From assembly GCF_017308985.1 (NCBI RefSeq), contig NZ_JADWPE010000002.1, positions 62,001 through 126,000 of the forward strand: a stretch of 64,000 bases of DNA, given 5' to 3'. The position numbers were made by a program, and so were the translations under genes. A model generated the notes under the pieces. That model ran no database searches, was not told the origin of the DNA, and saw only the letters and a program-made list of their open reading frames with translations. This DNA is from Lysobacter changpingensis. GTDB lineage: Bacteria; Pseudomonadota; Gammaproteobacteria; Xanthomonadales; Xanthomonadaceae. Positions 25,866 to 35,196 of this stretch are shown piece by piece (within the stretch, counting starts at the first letter, position 1; each line of letters opens with the position of its first letter).

Positions 25866-27376
25866 CGCATCGGCTCCGGGACGTACGGTTCTGGATTGGC
25901 GAAATGCCGCAACCACGGCATGAGATCGCTGGGAAGCAGCCCGCGTTCGCCGCCGTCGTGCGCGGCGGCGTCGCCCGCCGCCGAATGCAGCAGCGCGCCG
26001 CACGCGGCGGCATCGAAGGCGTTCAGCCCCTGCGCGCGCAGTGCGGCGATCACGCCGCTGAGCACGTCGCCCATGCCGCCGACCGCCATGCCGGGATTGC
26101 CCGCGCCGATCACGCGCGGCGTTTCGTGCGCGGCGGCGACTATCGTGCCCGCACCCTTGAGCACGACCACGCACGCATAGCGATCGCACAACGCACGTGC
26201 GGCGGCGAAGCGATCGCGCTGGATGTCGGCGGTGTTCGCATCGAGCAGGCGCGCTGCTTCGCCCGGATGGGGCGTGATCACCGCATCGGCCGGCAACGCG
26301 AACGGGCGCGTCGCCAGCAGGTTCAACGCATCGGCATCGAGCAGCAGCGGCTTTCCGCTGGCGATCGCGCGCTCGTACAGCGGCAGGCTCCATGGGCCCT
26401 GCCCGAGCCCGGGGCCGAGCGCGACCGCATCCGCGCGATCGAGCGCGGCATGCAGCGCATCTGCATCGCCGACGTCGTGCGCCATCGCTTCGGGCAATCG
26501 CGCGAGCAGCGGCGCGACGTGACGTTCGCGCGTGGCGGCTTCCACCAGTCCCGCACCGCTGCGCAGTGCCGCTTCCGCGCAGAGCATGATCGCGCCGCCG
26601 CTGCCGTGATCCCCGCCAATGCACAGCACGCGGCCGTTGCGGCCCTTGTGGCTGTCGCGCGGACGCGGCGCGAGCCAGCGCGGCAGATCGGCGGCGGCGA
26701 GGCGTTCGGCGATGGCGGCGACGCCGTCGAAATCGGCGGGTCCGAGATCGAGCGATGCGAGCGCCAGCGTGCCGGCATGATCGAGCGCGACACCGGTGCG
26801 CAACCCGGCTTTGGGCGCGATGAATTCGATCGTGCGCGCGGCGATCACCGCCTCGCCCGGCGCGCCGCCACGATCGGCATCGATGCCGCTGGGAACGTCG
26901 AGCGCGAACACCGGCGCACGGCTCGCGTTCATCGCGGCGATCAGCGCCCGCGTCGCCGCATCCGGCGCGCGTGCGAAGCCGATGCCGAACAGCGCGTCGA
27001 TGACGACGTCGCACGGCGGCAAGGCGTGGTCGAACATTTCGTTCGCGCCGCCGCATTGCGCGTATTCATCGGCGGCACGGCGCGCGAGCTCGCTTCGCGG
27101 AGCGTGTTCAGGCAGACGGACGACGCGCACGTCGCGTCCGGACTCGCGCGCGTGGCGTGCGAGCACGTAACCGTCTCCCCCGTTGTTGCAGGGGCCGCAC
27201 ACGACGACGATCCGCATCGCCTGCGGCCAGCGCATGAGGAGATCGCGCCATGCGGCCTGGCCGGCGCGGCGCATCAGTTCGAACCCGTCGCCCAGGCGCT
27301 GCGTCGCGTGTGCCTCCAGCCGTCGCAGCGCGGCGGCGTCGAACAGCGCGTGGGAGGGATGGGCGGCGTGGGCCAT
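25862..27376 (-). CDS. nnr: Bifunctional NAD(P)HX epimerase/dehydratase
   Basis: A 504-residue fusion that repairs hydrated NAD(P)H. The N-terminal YjeF_N epimerase domain (about 1-210) holds VVCGPCNNGGDGYVLAR and VIDALFGIGF. The C-terminal ribokinase-like, ADP-dependent dehydratase (about 225-500) holds NGRVLCIGGDHGSGGAIM, AVALGPGLGQG, PLLLDADALNLL, ITPHPGEAARLL and the GNPGMAVGGMGDVLSG anion-hole motif. The length is standard. It heads the nnr-tsaE-amiC-mutL minus-strand cluster and diverges from queG with only 25 bases between start codons. Confidence 0.96.
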   Translation of the reverse strand: MAHAAHPSHALFDAAALRRLEAHATQRLGDGFELMRRAGQAAWRDLLMRWPQAMRIVVVCGPCNNGGDGYVLARHARESGRDVRVVRLPEHAPRSELARRAADEYAQCGGANEMFDHALPPCDVVIDALFGIGFARAPDAATRALIAAMNASRAPVFALDVPSGIDADRGGAPGEAVIAARTIEFIAPKAGLRTGVALDHAGTLALASLDLGPADFDGVAAIAERLAAADLPRWLAPRPRDSHKGRNGRVLCIGGDHGSGGAIMLCAEAALRSGAGLVEAATRERHVAPLLARLPEAMAHDVGDADALHAALDRADAVALGPGLGQGPWSLPLYERAIASGKPLLLDADALNLLATRPFALPADAVITPHPGEAARLLDANTADIQRDRFAAARALCDRYACVVVLKGAGTIVAAAHETPRVIGAGNPGMAVGGMGDVLSGVIAALRAQGLNAFDAAACGALLHSAAGDAAAHDGGERGLLPSDLMPWLRHFANPEPYVPEPMR

Positions 27377-27401
27377 CGCGCGATTCTATACTTGGCATGC
27401 C

Positions 27402-28499
27402 GTGAATCCCGCCGCTTCGCCCCCGTCCCTGCCCGCCCCCGCGCCCGATTACGGCGTGCTGGCTGCGCGCGTGCGCGAACTGGCTCGCGAGTTCGGCTTC
27501 CAGCGCTGCGGCATCGCCGGCGTCGAACTCGGCGAGGACGAAGCGCACCTGCGCGACTGGCTCGCACAGGGGCTGTACGGTTCGATGGACTGGATGGCGC
27601 GCCATGGCGAACTGCGCGCGCGTCCGCACGAACTGCATCCGGGTACGGTGCGCGTGATCTCGGTCGGCCTCGATTACGGGCGCGACACCGATGAAGCCTG
27701 GGCCACGCTCGACGACGCCGAACGCGCGTACGTCGCGCGTTACGCGCTGGGCCGCGATTACCACAAGCTCATGCGCCAGCGCCTGCAACGTCTCGCCGAC
27801 CGTATCGCCGAGGTCGTCGGTCCGTTCGGCCATCGCGTGTTCGTCGATTCGGCACCGGTGCTGGAGCGCGCGCTCGCGCGCAACGCGGGACTTGGCTGGA
27901 TCGGCAAGCACACCTGCCTGATCGACAAGGACGGCGGTTCGTTCTTCTTCCTCGGCGAGATCTACGTCGACCTGCCGCTGCCGATCGACGCGCCCGCGAG
28001 CGCGCACTGCGGCACGTGCCGGCGCTGCATCGACATATGCCCGACGCAGGCGATCGTCGCGCCGTACCGGCTGGATGCGCGGCGCTGCATCGCGTATCTC
28101 ACGATCGAGCACGAAGGCACGATTCCCGAAGACCTGCGCGCGCCGATCGGCAACCGCATCTTCGGTTGCGACGACTGCCAGCTGGCGTGCCCCTGGAACA
28201 AGTTCGCCCGACGCACGGACGAGCCGGATTTCCGCGTACGCAACGACCTGGACAAGGCGACGCTGGTGGATCTGTTCGCGTGGAGCGAGGAGGAGTTCCT
28301 GCAACGCACGGAGGGTACGGCGATCCGTCGCAGCGGGCATGAACGGTGGTTGCGGAATATCGCCGTCGCGCTGGGGAATGCACCCTCGACGCCGGAGGTG
28401 ATCGGCGCGCTGCGTGGGCGATGGACGTCCGCGAGCCCGATGGTGCGCGAGCACATCGAGTGGGCGCTGCGGCGGCATGGGGTGGGTCCGGCGAGCTGA
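27402..28499 (+). CDS. queG: Epoxyqueuosine reductase QueG
   Basis: A 365-residue cobalamin- and Fe-S-dependent enzyme that makes the last step of queuosine synthesis on tRNA. The two [4Fe-4S] motifs are CGTCRRCIDICPTQAI and CDDCQLACPWN at about residues 203-270. RVISVGLDYG, YHKLMRQRLQ and FVDSAPVLERALARNAGLGW are typical QueG blocks. The GTG at 27402 is chosen because it lies just upstream of the conserved DYGVLAARVRELAREFGF; ATG codons further upstream would sit within nnr. It is divergent from nnr. Confidence 0.94.
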   Translation: MNPAASPPSLPAPAPDYGVLAARVRELAREFGFQRCGIAGVELGEDEAHLRDWLAQGLYGSMDWMARHGELRARPHELHPGTVRVISVGLDYGRDTDEAWATLDDAERAYVARYALGRDYHKLMRQRLQRLADRIAEVVGPFGHRVFVDSAPVLERALARNAGLGWIGKHTCLIDKDGGSFFFLGEIYVDLPLPIDAPASAHCGTCRRCIDICPTQAIVAPYRLDARRCIAYLTIEHEGTIPEDLRAPIGNRIFGCDDCQLACPWNKFARRTDEPDFRVRNDLDKATLVDLFAWSEEEFLQRTEGTAIRRSGHERWLRNIAVALGNAPSTPEVIGALRGRWTSASPMVREHIEWALRRHGVGPAS

Positions 28500-28509
28500 C
28501 GCCGCGCTT

Positions 28510-28585
28510 GTGTAGCCCGGGTAAGCGAAGCGCACCCGGGGACTTTGGCGCATGACCCGGGTGCGCTGCGCTTACCCGGGCTACA
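28510..28585. repeat. REP-like inverted pair
   Basis: TGTAGCCCGGGTAAGCGAAG at 28511 and, reversed, GCGCTTACCCGGGCTACA ending at 28585 flank a short spacer. This forms a long hairpin between convergent queG and pgi and may also end transcription. Confidence 0.88.
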
Positions 28586-28609
28586 AGAACCTTGCTACGA
28601 ATGCGTCCG

Positions 28610-30124
28610 CTATCGGCCGCGCAGCTGTTCCAGCAACGCGCGCGTCACCGGATCGTCCGCCTGCGCCTGACCTTCCAGCGCCGGCAGCAGCCGGTTCGCG
28701 ACCTGCTTGCCCAGCTCCACGCCGAACTGGTCGAAGGCGTTGATGCCCCACACCAGCGACTGCAGGTACACGCTGTGTTCGTACAGCGCGAGCAGCGCGC
28801 CGAAGCTGTGCGGCGTCAGTGCGTCGAGCAGGATCGTCGTCGTCGGGCGACCGCCGGCGTACGCGCGGTGCGGGTCGTCGCTCGCCTGGCCGTTCGCGAA
28901 CGCTTCGGTCTGCGCGAGCAGGTTGGCCTGCAGCGCGCGATGGTTCTGCGGATACGGCGCATCGGCGCGGATCACACCGATGAAGTCCGCAGGCACGATC
29001 GACGTGCCCTGGTGCAGCGCCTGGAAGAAGCTGTGCTGCGTGTCGGTGCCGGCGCCGCCCCACCATACCGGCACGGTTTCCACGCCGACCGGCGTGCCGT
29101 CGGTGCGCGTGGACTTGCCGAGGCTTTCCATCACCAACTGCTGCAGGTAGTTCGACAGCAGCTTCAGGCGTTCGTCGTACGGCAGCACGGCCTGCGTCGA
29201 ATAGCCCAGGCCGTTGCGGTTCCACACGCCGGTCAGCGCGTGCCAGAACGCAAGGTTCGATTCGGCCGGCGTGCGCAGGACGTGCGCGTCCATTTCGGCG
29301 GCGCCCGCGAGCATCTGCTCGAAGGCGTCCATGCCGATCGCCAGCGCGATCGGTAAACCCACCGCCGACCACAGCGAATAACGGCCGCCGACCCAGTCCC
29401 ACATCGGCAGGATGCGTTCGGCGGGAATCGAGAACGTCTGCGCCGCACGCTCGACGTTCGCCGACACGGCGTACAGCCGCTCCGTGCCGCCGAGCCAGTC
29501 GCGCAGGATCGCGCCGTTGAGCAGCGTTTCCTGCGTGCCGAAGGTCTTGGAAATCAGCACCGCGGCGGTGCGCGCGGGATCGAGCCCGGCCAGCACGCGC
29601 TGCGCCGCATGGCCGTCGACGTTGCTGAGGAAATGCACGCGCAGGCGGCCGGGCTTCGCGCCGCCCAATGCATCCACGGCCAGGCGCGGACCGAGATCGG
29701 AACCGCCGATGCCGACGCTGACAACGTCGGTGATGCCGCTGCTGGAAAGCGATTCGACCAGCGCGCGCATCCGCGTGCGCGCTTCGAGCGCCTGCGCGTG
29801 GGCCGCCTTTGCGACGGGCGCGTCCGACAGGTCGCTGCGCAGCGACGTGTGCAGCACGCTGCGGCCTTCGGTGAGGTTGATCTTCTCGCCGTCGAACAGC
29901 GCCTTCAGTCGCGCGGGGGCATCGACCGACTGCGCGAGTGCGAACAACGCGGCGAGCGCGTCGCGGTCGTAATGCTGGCGGGCGAAGTTGGCGTAGATCG
30001 GGCCGACGCGCAGCGCGAACTCCTGCGCGCGCGCCGGATCGCCGGCGATCAGCTTCGCAAGCGGGGTCTGGACGACGCGCCCGGCCTGGGCGCGGAGCTG
30101 GCTCAGACGGGCGGCGGCATCCAT
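28610..30124 (-). CDS. pgi: Glucose-6-phosphate isomerase
   Basis: A 504-residue cytoplasmic enzyme interconverting glucose-6-phosphate and fructose-6-phosphate, in glycolysis/gluconeogenesis and at the head of nucleotide-sugar synthesis. Motifs: [20 protein letters not shown] near residue 130, [49 protein letters not shown] (substrate His) and [18 protein letters not shown] (catalytic Lys) near residue 475. It is somewhat shorter than the 549-residue E. coli protein, as in other xanthomonads. It lies eight bases after panD and probably shares its transcript. Confidence 0.96.
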   Translation of the reverse strand: MDAAARLSQLRAQAGRVVQTPLAKLIAGDPARAQEFALRVGPIYANFARQHYDRDALAALFALAQSVDAPARLKALFDGEKINLTEGRSVLHTSLRSDLSDAPVAKAAHAQALEARTRMRALVESLSSSGITDVVSVGIGGSDLGPRLAVDALGGAKPGRLRVHFLSNVDGHAAQRVLAGLDPARTAAVLISKTFGTQETLLNGAILRDWLGGTERLYAVSANVERAAQTFSIPAERILPMWDWVGGRYSLWSAVGLPIALAIGMDAFEQMLAGAAEMDAHVLRTPAESNLAFWHALTGVWNRNGLGYSTQAVLPYDERLKLLSNYLQQLVMESLGKSTRTDGTPVGVETVPVWWGGAGTDTQHSFFQALHQGTSIVPADFIGVIRADAPYPQNHRALQANLLAQTEAFANGQASDDPHRAYAGGRPTTTILLDALTPHSFGALLALYEHSVYLQSLVWGINAFDQFGVELGKQVANRLLPALEGQAQADDPVTRALLEQLRGR

Positions 30125-30132
30125 GGGCGGGG

Positions 30133-30513
30133 TCAGGCCGCCTGGGCCGGCATCGAACGGTTCGTGTGCGTCAGCGCGTTGTCGCGGTCGACGTACACCA
30201 GCGTCGGCTTGTACTTGGCCGCTTCGGCCTCGTCGCACACGCCGTAGGCGCAGATGATCACGAGGTCCCCGGGCTGCGCGCAGTGCGCGGCGGCGCCGTT
30301 CACCGAGATCACGCCGCTGCCCTCTTCGCCGCGGATGGCGTAGGTGACGAAGCGCTGGCCGTTGTTCACGTTGTAGATGTGGATCTGCTCGTATTCGCGG
30401 ATGCCGGAGATGTCGAGCAGGCGGCCGTCGATCGCGCACGAGCCTTCGTAATGCAGCTCGGCGTGGGTCACCGTGGCGCGGTGGATCTTGGCCTTGAGGA
30501 TGTTCAGTTGCAT
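30133..30513 (-). CDS. panD: Aspartate 1-decarboxylase proenzyme
   Basis: A 126-residue pyruvoyl enzyme that makes beta-alanine from aspartate for pantothenate synthesis. The self-cleavage site is Gly24-Ser25 in YEGSCAID, after which Ser25 becomes the pyruvoyl group. [20 protein letters not shown] at the start and YVDRDN near the end match the family. It is located between panC and pgi on the same strand. A 146-base gap upstream of it may hold its own promoter. Confidence 0.96.
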   Translation of the reverse strand: MQLNILKAKIHRATVTHAELHYEGSCAIDGRLLDISGIREYEQIHIYNVNNGQRFVTYAIRGEEGSGVISVNGAAAHCAQPGDLVIICAYGVCDEAEAAKYKPTLVYVDRDNALTHTNRSMPAQAA

Positions 30514-30659
30514 GGGGTTCGGCTCCGGCCGCAGCGCTCGGGCGCCGGGCGTGCAAGGGATTTGGGCAAGTCTAGCAGCGCATGGCGCGGTGCAACATCA
30601 TCCGGCCTTCGCGATTGGCGCCGGCGCTGGAACGCTCCGGATCACCGCGGCGCGCCCGT

Positions 30660-31508
30660 TCAGACCGTGAACTCGAGGTTGTCGATCAGGCGGGTCCGGC
30701 CGAGCCGGGCCGCGATCAGCGCGACCATGGAACCGGTTTCACCGGCCGCCGGTTCGGTCAGGTCGGGCCGGCGAACGACGGCGTAATCCGGGACGAACCC
30801 GGCGGCGGCCAGGCGCTCGTCCGCCTGCGTCTCCACCGCCTCGCGGGGCTGGCCATCGCGCAGCGCCTGCGCCATCGCCGCGAGGCAGCGGCTGATCTCC
30901 GCCGCCTGCGCGCGTTCCCCGGCGGACAGGTACTGGTTGCGCGAACTCATCGCCAGCCCGTTCGCCTCGCGCACGATGTCGGCGCCGACCACCTCGATCG
31001 GAAACGCCAGGTCGCGCACCATGTAACGCACGACGGCGAGCTGCTGGTAGTCCTTGCGACCGAACACCGCCACGTCCGGCTGCACCTGGTTGAACAGCCG
31101 CGAAACCACGGTGGCCACGCCATCGAAATGGCCCGGCCGGTGCGCGCCTTCCAGCGTGCTGGTGACGCCGGGCACCTGCACGCGCACGGTCGCTTCCACG
31201 CCGTACGGGTACATGGTTTCCACCGACGGCAGCCACATCGCATCGCAACCGGCCGCGTCCAGTCCGTCCGCATCGGCCTGCGGCGTGCGCGGATAGCGCG
31301 CGAAATCCTCGTTCGGCCCGAACTGCGTCGGATTGACGAACACGCTGGCGACCACGCGGTCGGCGAGTTCGCGCGCGCGCTTCACCAGCGAGAAATGCCC
31401 GGCGTGCAGGTTGCCCATGGTGGGAACGAAGGCGATGCGCAGGCCATCGCGCTTCCAGCCGCGCACGCGTTCGCGCAGCGGGTCGAGGTCGGTGAAGGTT
31501 TCGATCAT
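30660..31508 (-). CDS. panC: Pantothenate synthetase
   Basis: A 282-residue ATP-dependent ligase joining pantoate and beta-alanine. The HxGH motif is seen in VPTMGNLHAGHFSLVKRA, and SVFVNPTQFGPNEDF, FGRKDYQQL and AMSSRNQYLS (KMSKS-like loop) are all present. The start at 31508 (MIETF) gives the standard N-terminus; an upstream start at 31547 would add 13 non-conserved residues. It is separated from panB by about 145 bases. Confidence 0.96.
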   Translation of the reverse strand: MIETFTDLDPLRERVRGWKRDGLRIAFVPTMGNLHAGHFSLVKRARELADRVVASVFVNPTQFGPNEDFARYPRTPQADADGLDAAGCDAMWLPSVETMYPYGVEATVRVQVPGVTSTLEGAHRPGHFDGVATVVSRLFNQVQPDVAVFGRKDYQQLAVVRYMVRDLAFPIEVVGADIVREANGLAMSSRNQYLSAGERAQAAEISRCLAAMAQALRDGQPREAVETQADERLAAAGFVPDYAVVRRPDLTEPAAGETGSMVALIAARLGRTRLIDNLEFTV

Positions 31509-31653
31509 GTCGGAGTGTTCTGGACGCGGATTACACGGAAGGAGCACGGATCACACGGGCAAGGCGAAGCGATACGCGGAACGGGACGATGAATCGCTGT
31601 GCGACCGCCCCGCCTTCATCCGCTTCTATCGGCTTGTCCGCCCAATCCTGCGG

Positions 31654-32472
31654 TCAGGCGTACGAATGCCCGGCATCCGGGAACGAGCCGTCCCGCACCG
31701 CCTGCGCATACGCGGCGAAGGCGCCTGCGATCGAACCGCCTTCGGCAAGGAAATCCTTCACGAAGCGCGGACGGCGATGGCCGGAGTTCACGCCGAGCAG
31801 GTCGTGCAGCACCAGCACCTGGCCATCGCACTGCGGACCGGCGCCGATGCCGATGGTGGGAATGTCGAGATCGCCGGTGATCGCCGCGGCGACCGGCGTC
31901 GGCACGCATTCGAGCACCAGCAGCGTCGCGCCCGCCTCCTGCACGGCGCGCGCGTCTTCGCGCAGGCGCCTGGCGGCAGCCTCGTCGCGCCCCTGCACCT
32001 TGTAGCCGCCCAGGCGCAGCACCGACTGTGGCGTCAGGCCGAGATGCGCGCAGACGGGAATCTCGCGATCGACCAGGAAGCGGATCACGTCCAGCTTGTG
32101 CGCGGCGCCTTCCAGCTTGACCATCGTCGCACCCGCCTGGAGCAGCCGGACGGATGCCTCCAGCGCGCGTTCCGGCGTGGCGTCCGCGCCGAACGGCAGG
32201 TCGGCGATCAGCAGCGCCTTGCCGAGTCCGCGAGCGACGCAGGCGGTGTGATAGGCGACATCGGCCACCGTCACCGGCAGCGTGCTGTCGTGGCCCTGCA
32301 CCACCATGCCCAGCGAGTCGCCGATCAGCACCAGGTCGATACCGGCGTCATCCATCGTGCGGGCGAACCCGGCGTCGTAGCAGGTCAGCATGACCAGCTT
32401 GCGGCCGTCGCGCTTGGCCTGCGCGAGCGCGGGCACGGTCCAGGGCTTTTCGTTCGGCGTTCCGCTGTACAT
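31654..32472 (-). CDS. panB: 3-methyl-2-oxobutanoate hydroxymethyltransferase
   Basis: A 272-residue TIM-barrel enzyme that makes ketopantoate from alpha-ketoisovalerate with methylenetetrahydrofolate, the first step of pantothenate synthesis. Visible motifs are [39 protein letters not shown] (metal-binding Asp), [15 protein letters not shown] and [15 protein letters not shown]. It lies 24 bases after folK on the same strand. Confidence 0.96.
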   Translation of the reverse strand: MYSGTPNEKPWTVPALAQAKRDGRKLVMLTCYDAGFARTMDDAGIDLVLIGDSLGMVVQGHDSTLPVTVADVAYHTACVARGLGKALLIADLPFGADATPERALEASVRLLQAGATMVKLEGAAHKLDVIRFLVDREIPVCAHLGLTPQSVLRLGGYKVQGRDEAAARRLREDARAVQEAGATLLVLECVPTPVAAAITGDLDIPTIGIGAGPQCDGQVLVLHDLLGVNSGHRRPRFVKDFLAEGGSIAGAFAAYAQAVRDGSFPDAGHSYA

Positions 32473-32496
32473 GGGGATGTGCGCTGGCGCGAACGC

Positions 32497-33027
32497 TCAG
32501 GCGGAGTCGAGGGGGTCCGCATACGTTACCCCCTCGACCTGCGCCGGTGCCATCCTCGACAGCGCCTGTGCGGCGGTGCCGACGCCGGGGATGCACGCGT
32601 CCGGCGCGATTTCGGCCAGCGGCACCAGCACGAAGGCGCGCTCGTGCAGGCGCGGGTGCGGGACGTGCAGGCCGGGTTCGTCGATGCGCGTCTCGCCGTA
32701 GAGCAGCAGGTCGAGGTCGAGCGTGCGCGGGCCCCAGCGATCGCTGCCATCGGCCAGGCGCTGGCGGCCGGCATGGCGCTCGATCTCCAGCAGGTCCTCC
32801 AGCAACCGGCGCGGCGCGCGGCGGGTGTGCAGCATCGCGACGGCGTTGATGAAGTCCGGCTGTTCGGTCACGCCCCAGGCGGGCGTGCGATACAGCTTCG
32901 AGGCACGCACGAGGCGAGTGTCAGGCAGCGCGTCGAGCGCCCGCAGCGCCGCTCTCAGCGTGGCGACGCTGTCGCCGAGGTTGCTGCCCAGGCCGATGAA
33001 GGCCGGGCACGGGAGCGCTTCGTTCAT
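32497..33027 (-). CDS. folK: 2-amino-4-hydroxy-6-hydroxymethyldihydropteridine pyrophosphokinase
   Basis: A 176-residue HPPK of folate synthesis, transferring pyrophosphate from ATP to the pterin. The N-terminal FIGLGSNLGD and DRWGPRTLDLDLLLYG (the two magnesium-binding aspartates) are diagnostic, followed by VPHPRLHERAFVLVPLAEIA. It lies between pcnB (nine bases upstream) and panB, an arrangement conserved among gammaproteobacteria. Confidence 0.96.
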   Translation of the reverse strand: MNEALPCPAFIGLGSNLGDSVATLRAALRALDALPDTRLVRASKLYRTPAWGVTEQPDFINAVAMLHTRRAPRRLLEDLLEIERHAGRQRLADGSDRWGPRTLDLDLLLYGETRIDEPGLHVPHPRLHERAFVLVPLAEIAPDACIPGVGTAAQALSRMAPAQVEGVTYADPLDSA

Positions 33028-33036
33028 TCGCCAGGG

Positions 33037-34365
33037 TTATTCGCCGCCGTTCGCGGTCTTGCGGCGACGGCGACGGCGCTTGCGCGGCGCGTCGCCTTCT
33101 TCGGTCGACTCGGATTCGCGATGCGCGTCGAGCTGCGCGGCCAGCGCGTCGCCCGGATTGGTCTGCGCCTCGCGCCAGAACGCGACGTCCTCGGCGTGCT
33201 CGTCGGATGCGGCCAGCCGCAGGTTGAGGAAGTCGAACGCCGCGCGGAACCGCGGATGCGCGAGCGTGCGGAACACGCGCTTGCGCTGGCGCTGCGAGAA
33301 CCGCGACTGCAGCAGCCAGATTTCCTGCATCGGCAGCGAGAAACGGCGCGGCAGCGCGATGGTTTCCAACTGGTGCACGGTGACGCGGTCGGCCGCGCGA
33401 CGCTGCGCCTCGGCGGCGTGCACGCCCTGCGCCTGCAGCGAGATCAGGGCGCGGCAGTACGCCGGCCACAGCAGCAGCGCGAACAGGAACGCCGGCGACA
33501 CCGGCTCGTCGTTCGCCACGCGCGCATCGGTGCCCCGCAGGCCGGCCAGCAGCATGCGACGCAGCGCGCCGCTGCGGTTGGACTTCAACGCGGCGGCGGT
33601 TTCCGGCAACAGCGCCGGCAGCAGGCCGTGGCGCTCCAGCCCCAGGAAACTCTTCACCGCATGGCCGGAGAGGAACAGCTTCAGGCATTCCTCGAACAAC
33701 CGTGCCGGCGCCGCCTCGCGCAGCAGCGGCGCCAGTTGCGGGATGGGCCTGGCGGTCGCGTCCTCGATCTCGAAATCCAGCTTCGCCGCCAGCCGCACCG
33801 CGCGCAGCATGCGCACTGGGTCTTCGCGGTAGCGCGTCTCCGGATCGCCGATCAGGCGCATCAGCCGGTTGCGCACGTCGTCGAAACCGCCGGTGTAGTC
33901 GCGCACCGAGAAGTCCTCGATCGCGTAATACAGCGCGTTGGCGGTGAAGTCGCGGCGGATCGCGTCCTCCTCGATCGTGCCGTACACGTTGTCGCGCAGC
34001 ACGCGCCCGCCTTCGTGCAGCTCGCGGTCGCCGCTGCCGTCGTCGCTGTTGGCGCGGAACGTCGCCACTTCGATGATCTCGCGGCCGTAGACCACGTGCG
34101 CCAGGCGGAAGCGGCGGCCGATCAGGCGGCAGTTGCGGAACAGGCCCTTGACCTCTTCCGGCGTGGCGTTGGTGGCGACGTCGAAGTCCTTCGGGTGGCC
34201 GCCGATGAGCAGGTCGCGCACGGCGCCGCCGACCAGGTAGGCGTCGAAACCGCCTTCCCGCAGCCGGTAGAGCACGCGCAGGGCGTTGGGGCTGATGTCG
34301 CGGCGCGAGACGTTGTGCTGGTCGCGCGGGATGATCTGCAATTGGGGTCGGATGTCGGGTTGCAT
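33037..34365 (-). CDS. pcnB: Poly(A) polymerase I
   Basis: A 442-residue nucleotidyltransferase that adds 3' poly(A) tails to RNA and so promotes its decay. The catalytic motif is YLVGGAVRDLLIGGHPKDFD (GG and DxD), with later RRDFTANALYY and the RMLRAVRLAAKLDFEI helix. The C-terminus is strongly basic (RKRRRRRRK), typical of PcnB and useful for telling it from CCA-adding enzymes, as is its position next to folK. The start at 34365 (MQPDIRP) is preferred; an upstream frame would run antisense through the tRNA gene. Confidence 0.94.
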   Translation of the reverse strand: MQPDIRPQLQIIPRDQHNVSRRDISPNALRVLYRLREGGFDAYLVGGAVRDLLIGGHPKDFDVATNATPEEVKGLFRNCRLIGRRFRLAHVVYGREIIEVATFRANSDDGSGDRELHEGGRVLRDNVYGTIEEDAIRRDFTANALYYAIEDFSVRDYTGGFDDVRNRLMRLIGDPETRYREDPVRMLRAVRLAAKLDFEIEDATARPIPQLAPLLREAAPARLFEECLKLFLSGHAVKSFLGLERHGLLPALLPETAAALKSNRSGALRRMLLAGLRGTDARVANDEPVSPAFLFALLLWPAYCRALISLQAQGVHAAEAQRRAADRVTVHQLETIALPRRFSLPMQEIWLLQSRFSQRQRKRVFRTLAHPRFRAAFDFLNLRLAASDEHAEDVAFWREAQTNPGDALAAQLDAHRESESTEEGDAPRKRRRRRRKTANGGE

Positions 34366-34402
34366 CAGGCGGGCGCGCCGCGGGTCCTTGGAAAGTAGGC
34401 CG

Positions 34403-34431
34403 TTGCCGCCGGCAACAGCGCCGCATATACT
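34403..34431 (+). promoter_or_regulatory. Sigma-70 promoter for tRNA-Glu
   Basis: The -35 box TTGCCG (34403-34408) and the -10 box TATACT (34426-34431) are separated by exactly 17 bases. Transcription would begin near 34438, about 40 bases before the mature tRNA. Confidence 0.8.
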
Positions 34432-34479
34432 AGCAAGCCGCGTTGTGTTGAGAGCCTGCGCGGGGTTCACCGCTCCAAA

Positions 34480-34555
34480 GCTCCCATCGTCTAGAGGCCT
34501 AGGACACCGCCCTCTCAAGGCAGTAACACGGGTTCGAATCCCGTTGGGAGTACCA
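34480..34555 (+). tRNA. tRNA-Glu (anticodon CTC)
   Basis: A 76-base cloverleaf with encoded CCA. The acceptor stem GCTCCCA/TGGGAGT has a G-U first pair. The D arm GTCTAGAGGCCTAGGAC is typical of tRNA-Glu. The anticodon loop CTCTCAA reads CTC, for GAG codons. The T arm is GGGTTCGAATCCC. The anticodon stem CCGCC/GGCAG contains one C-A mismatch where a usual tRNA-Glu has CCGCC/GGCGG. It is followed directly by a terminator. Confidence 0.95.
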
Positions 34556-34561
34556 ATTCCG

Positions 34562-34590
34562 AAGCCCGCGCAGCGATGCGCGGGCTTTTT
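34562..34590 (+). terminator. Rho-independent terminator after tRNA-Glu
   Basis: AAGCCCGCGCAGCGATGCGC begins the hairpin, completed by GGGCTT and a run of T residues. It starts seven bases after the tRNA. Confidence 0.92.
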
Positions 34591-34624
34591 CTTTGCCCCA
34601 CCGGGCCCATCCGCCAAGGACGGG

Positions 34625-34654
34625 TTGGGGCCCGCGCCGGCGAATCGCTAAACT
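34625..34654 (+). promoter_or_regulatory. Possible promoter for fdxA
   Basis: TTGGGG (34625-34630) and TAAACT (34649-34654) have 18-base spacing, 50 bases before the fdxA start. The -35 match is partial. Confidence 0.4.
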
Positions 34655-34704
34655 AGCGCGATGCGGCGCGCCCGTTCGCGCGCCATCTTCACGGAACCGT
34701 CGTC

Positions 34705-35028
34705 ATGCCCTTCGTCGTCACCGAGAACTGCATCAAGTGCAAGTACACCGACTGCGTGGAGGTGTGCCCGGTCGACTGTTTCCACGAGGGCCCGAACTTC
34801 CTGGTGATCGATCCGGACGAGTGCATCGACTGCACCCTGTGCGAGCCGGAATGCCCGATCAACGCGATCTACCCCGAGGACGATGTGCCCGCCGGCCAGG
34901 AGGTCTACGTCGCGCTCAATGCCGAGCTGTCGAAGGCCTGGCCGGTGATCACCACGCGCAAGGACCCGCTGCCGGACGCCAAGGAGTGGGAAGGCAAGCC
35001 GGGGAAGCTGGATCTGCTGGAGCGCTGA
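34705..35028 (+). CDS. fdxA: Ferredoxin FdxA (7Fe type)
   Basis: A 107-residue cytoplasmic electron carrier with one [3Fe-4S] and one [4Fe-4S] cluster. The cysteines are arranged as [17 protein letters not shown] and [12 protein letters not shown], followed by the [10 protein letters not shown] and KKDPLPDA-type C-terminal extension that marks the FdxA family. The start [12 protein letters not shown] is canonical. It is a single-gene unit between a terminator and a REP pair; its redox partner is not shown by context. Confidence 0.95.
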   Translation: MPFVVTENCIKCKYTDCVEVCPVDCFHEGPNFLVIDPDECIDCTLCEPECPINAIYPEDDVPAGQEVYVALNAELSKAWPVITTRKDPLPDAKEWEGKPGKLDLLER

Positions 35029-35041
35029 GGCGCCGTGCTCT

Positions 35042-35123
35042 TGTAGCCCGGTAAGCGAAGCGCACCCGGGGATAGCGCGGCAGCCATCGTTCGACCCGGG
35101 TGCGCTTCGCTTACCCGGGCTAC
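35042..35123. repeat. REP-like inverted pair
   Basis: TGTAGCCCGGTAAGCGAAGC (one base shorter than other copies) at 35042 and the reverse GCGCTTCGCTTACCCGGGCT ending near 35123 flank a 20-base spacer. It lies between fdxA and the bamC-like gene. Confidence 0.88.
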
Positions 35124-35147
35124 CAAGGCAGCAACGTCGCAAACGAA

Positions 35148-35172
35148 AACGGGCGCCATCCGGCGCCCGTTT
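35148..35172. terminator. Bidirectional terminator
   Basis: AAACGGGCGCCATCCGGCGC continues with CCGTTT, a symmetric hairpin with A and T runs on both sides. It can serve fdxA on the plus strand and the bamC-like/dapA unit on the minus strand. Confidence 0.75.
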
Positions 35173-35196
35173 CGCGTTTCATGGCTGACGCGCCGC

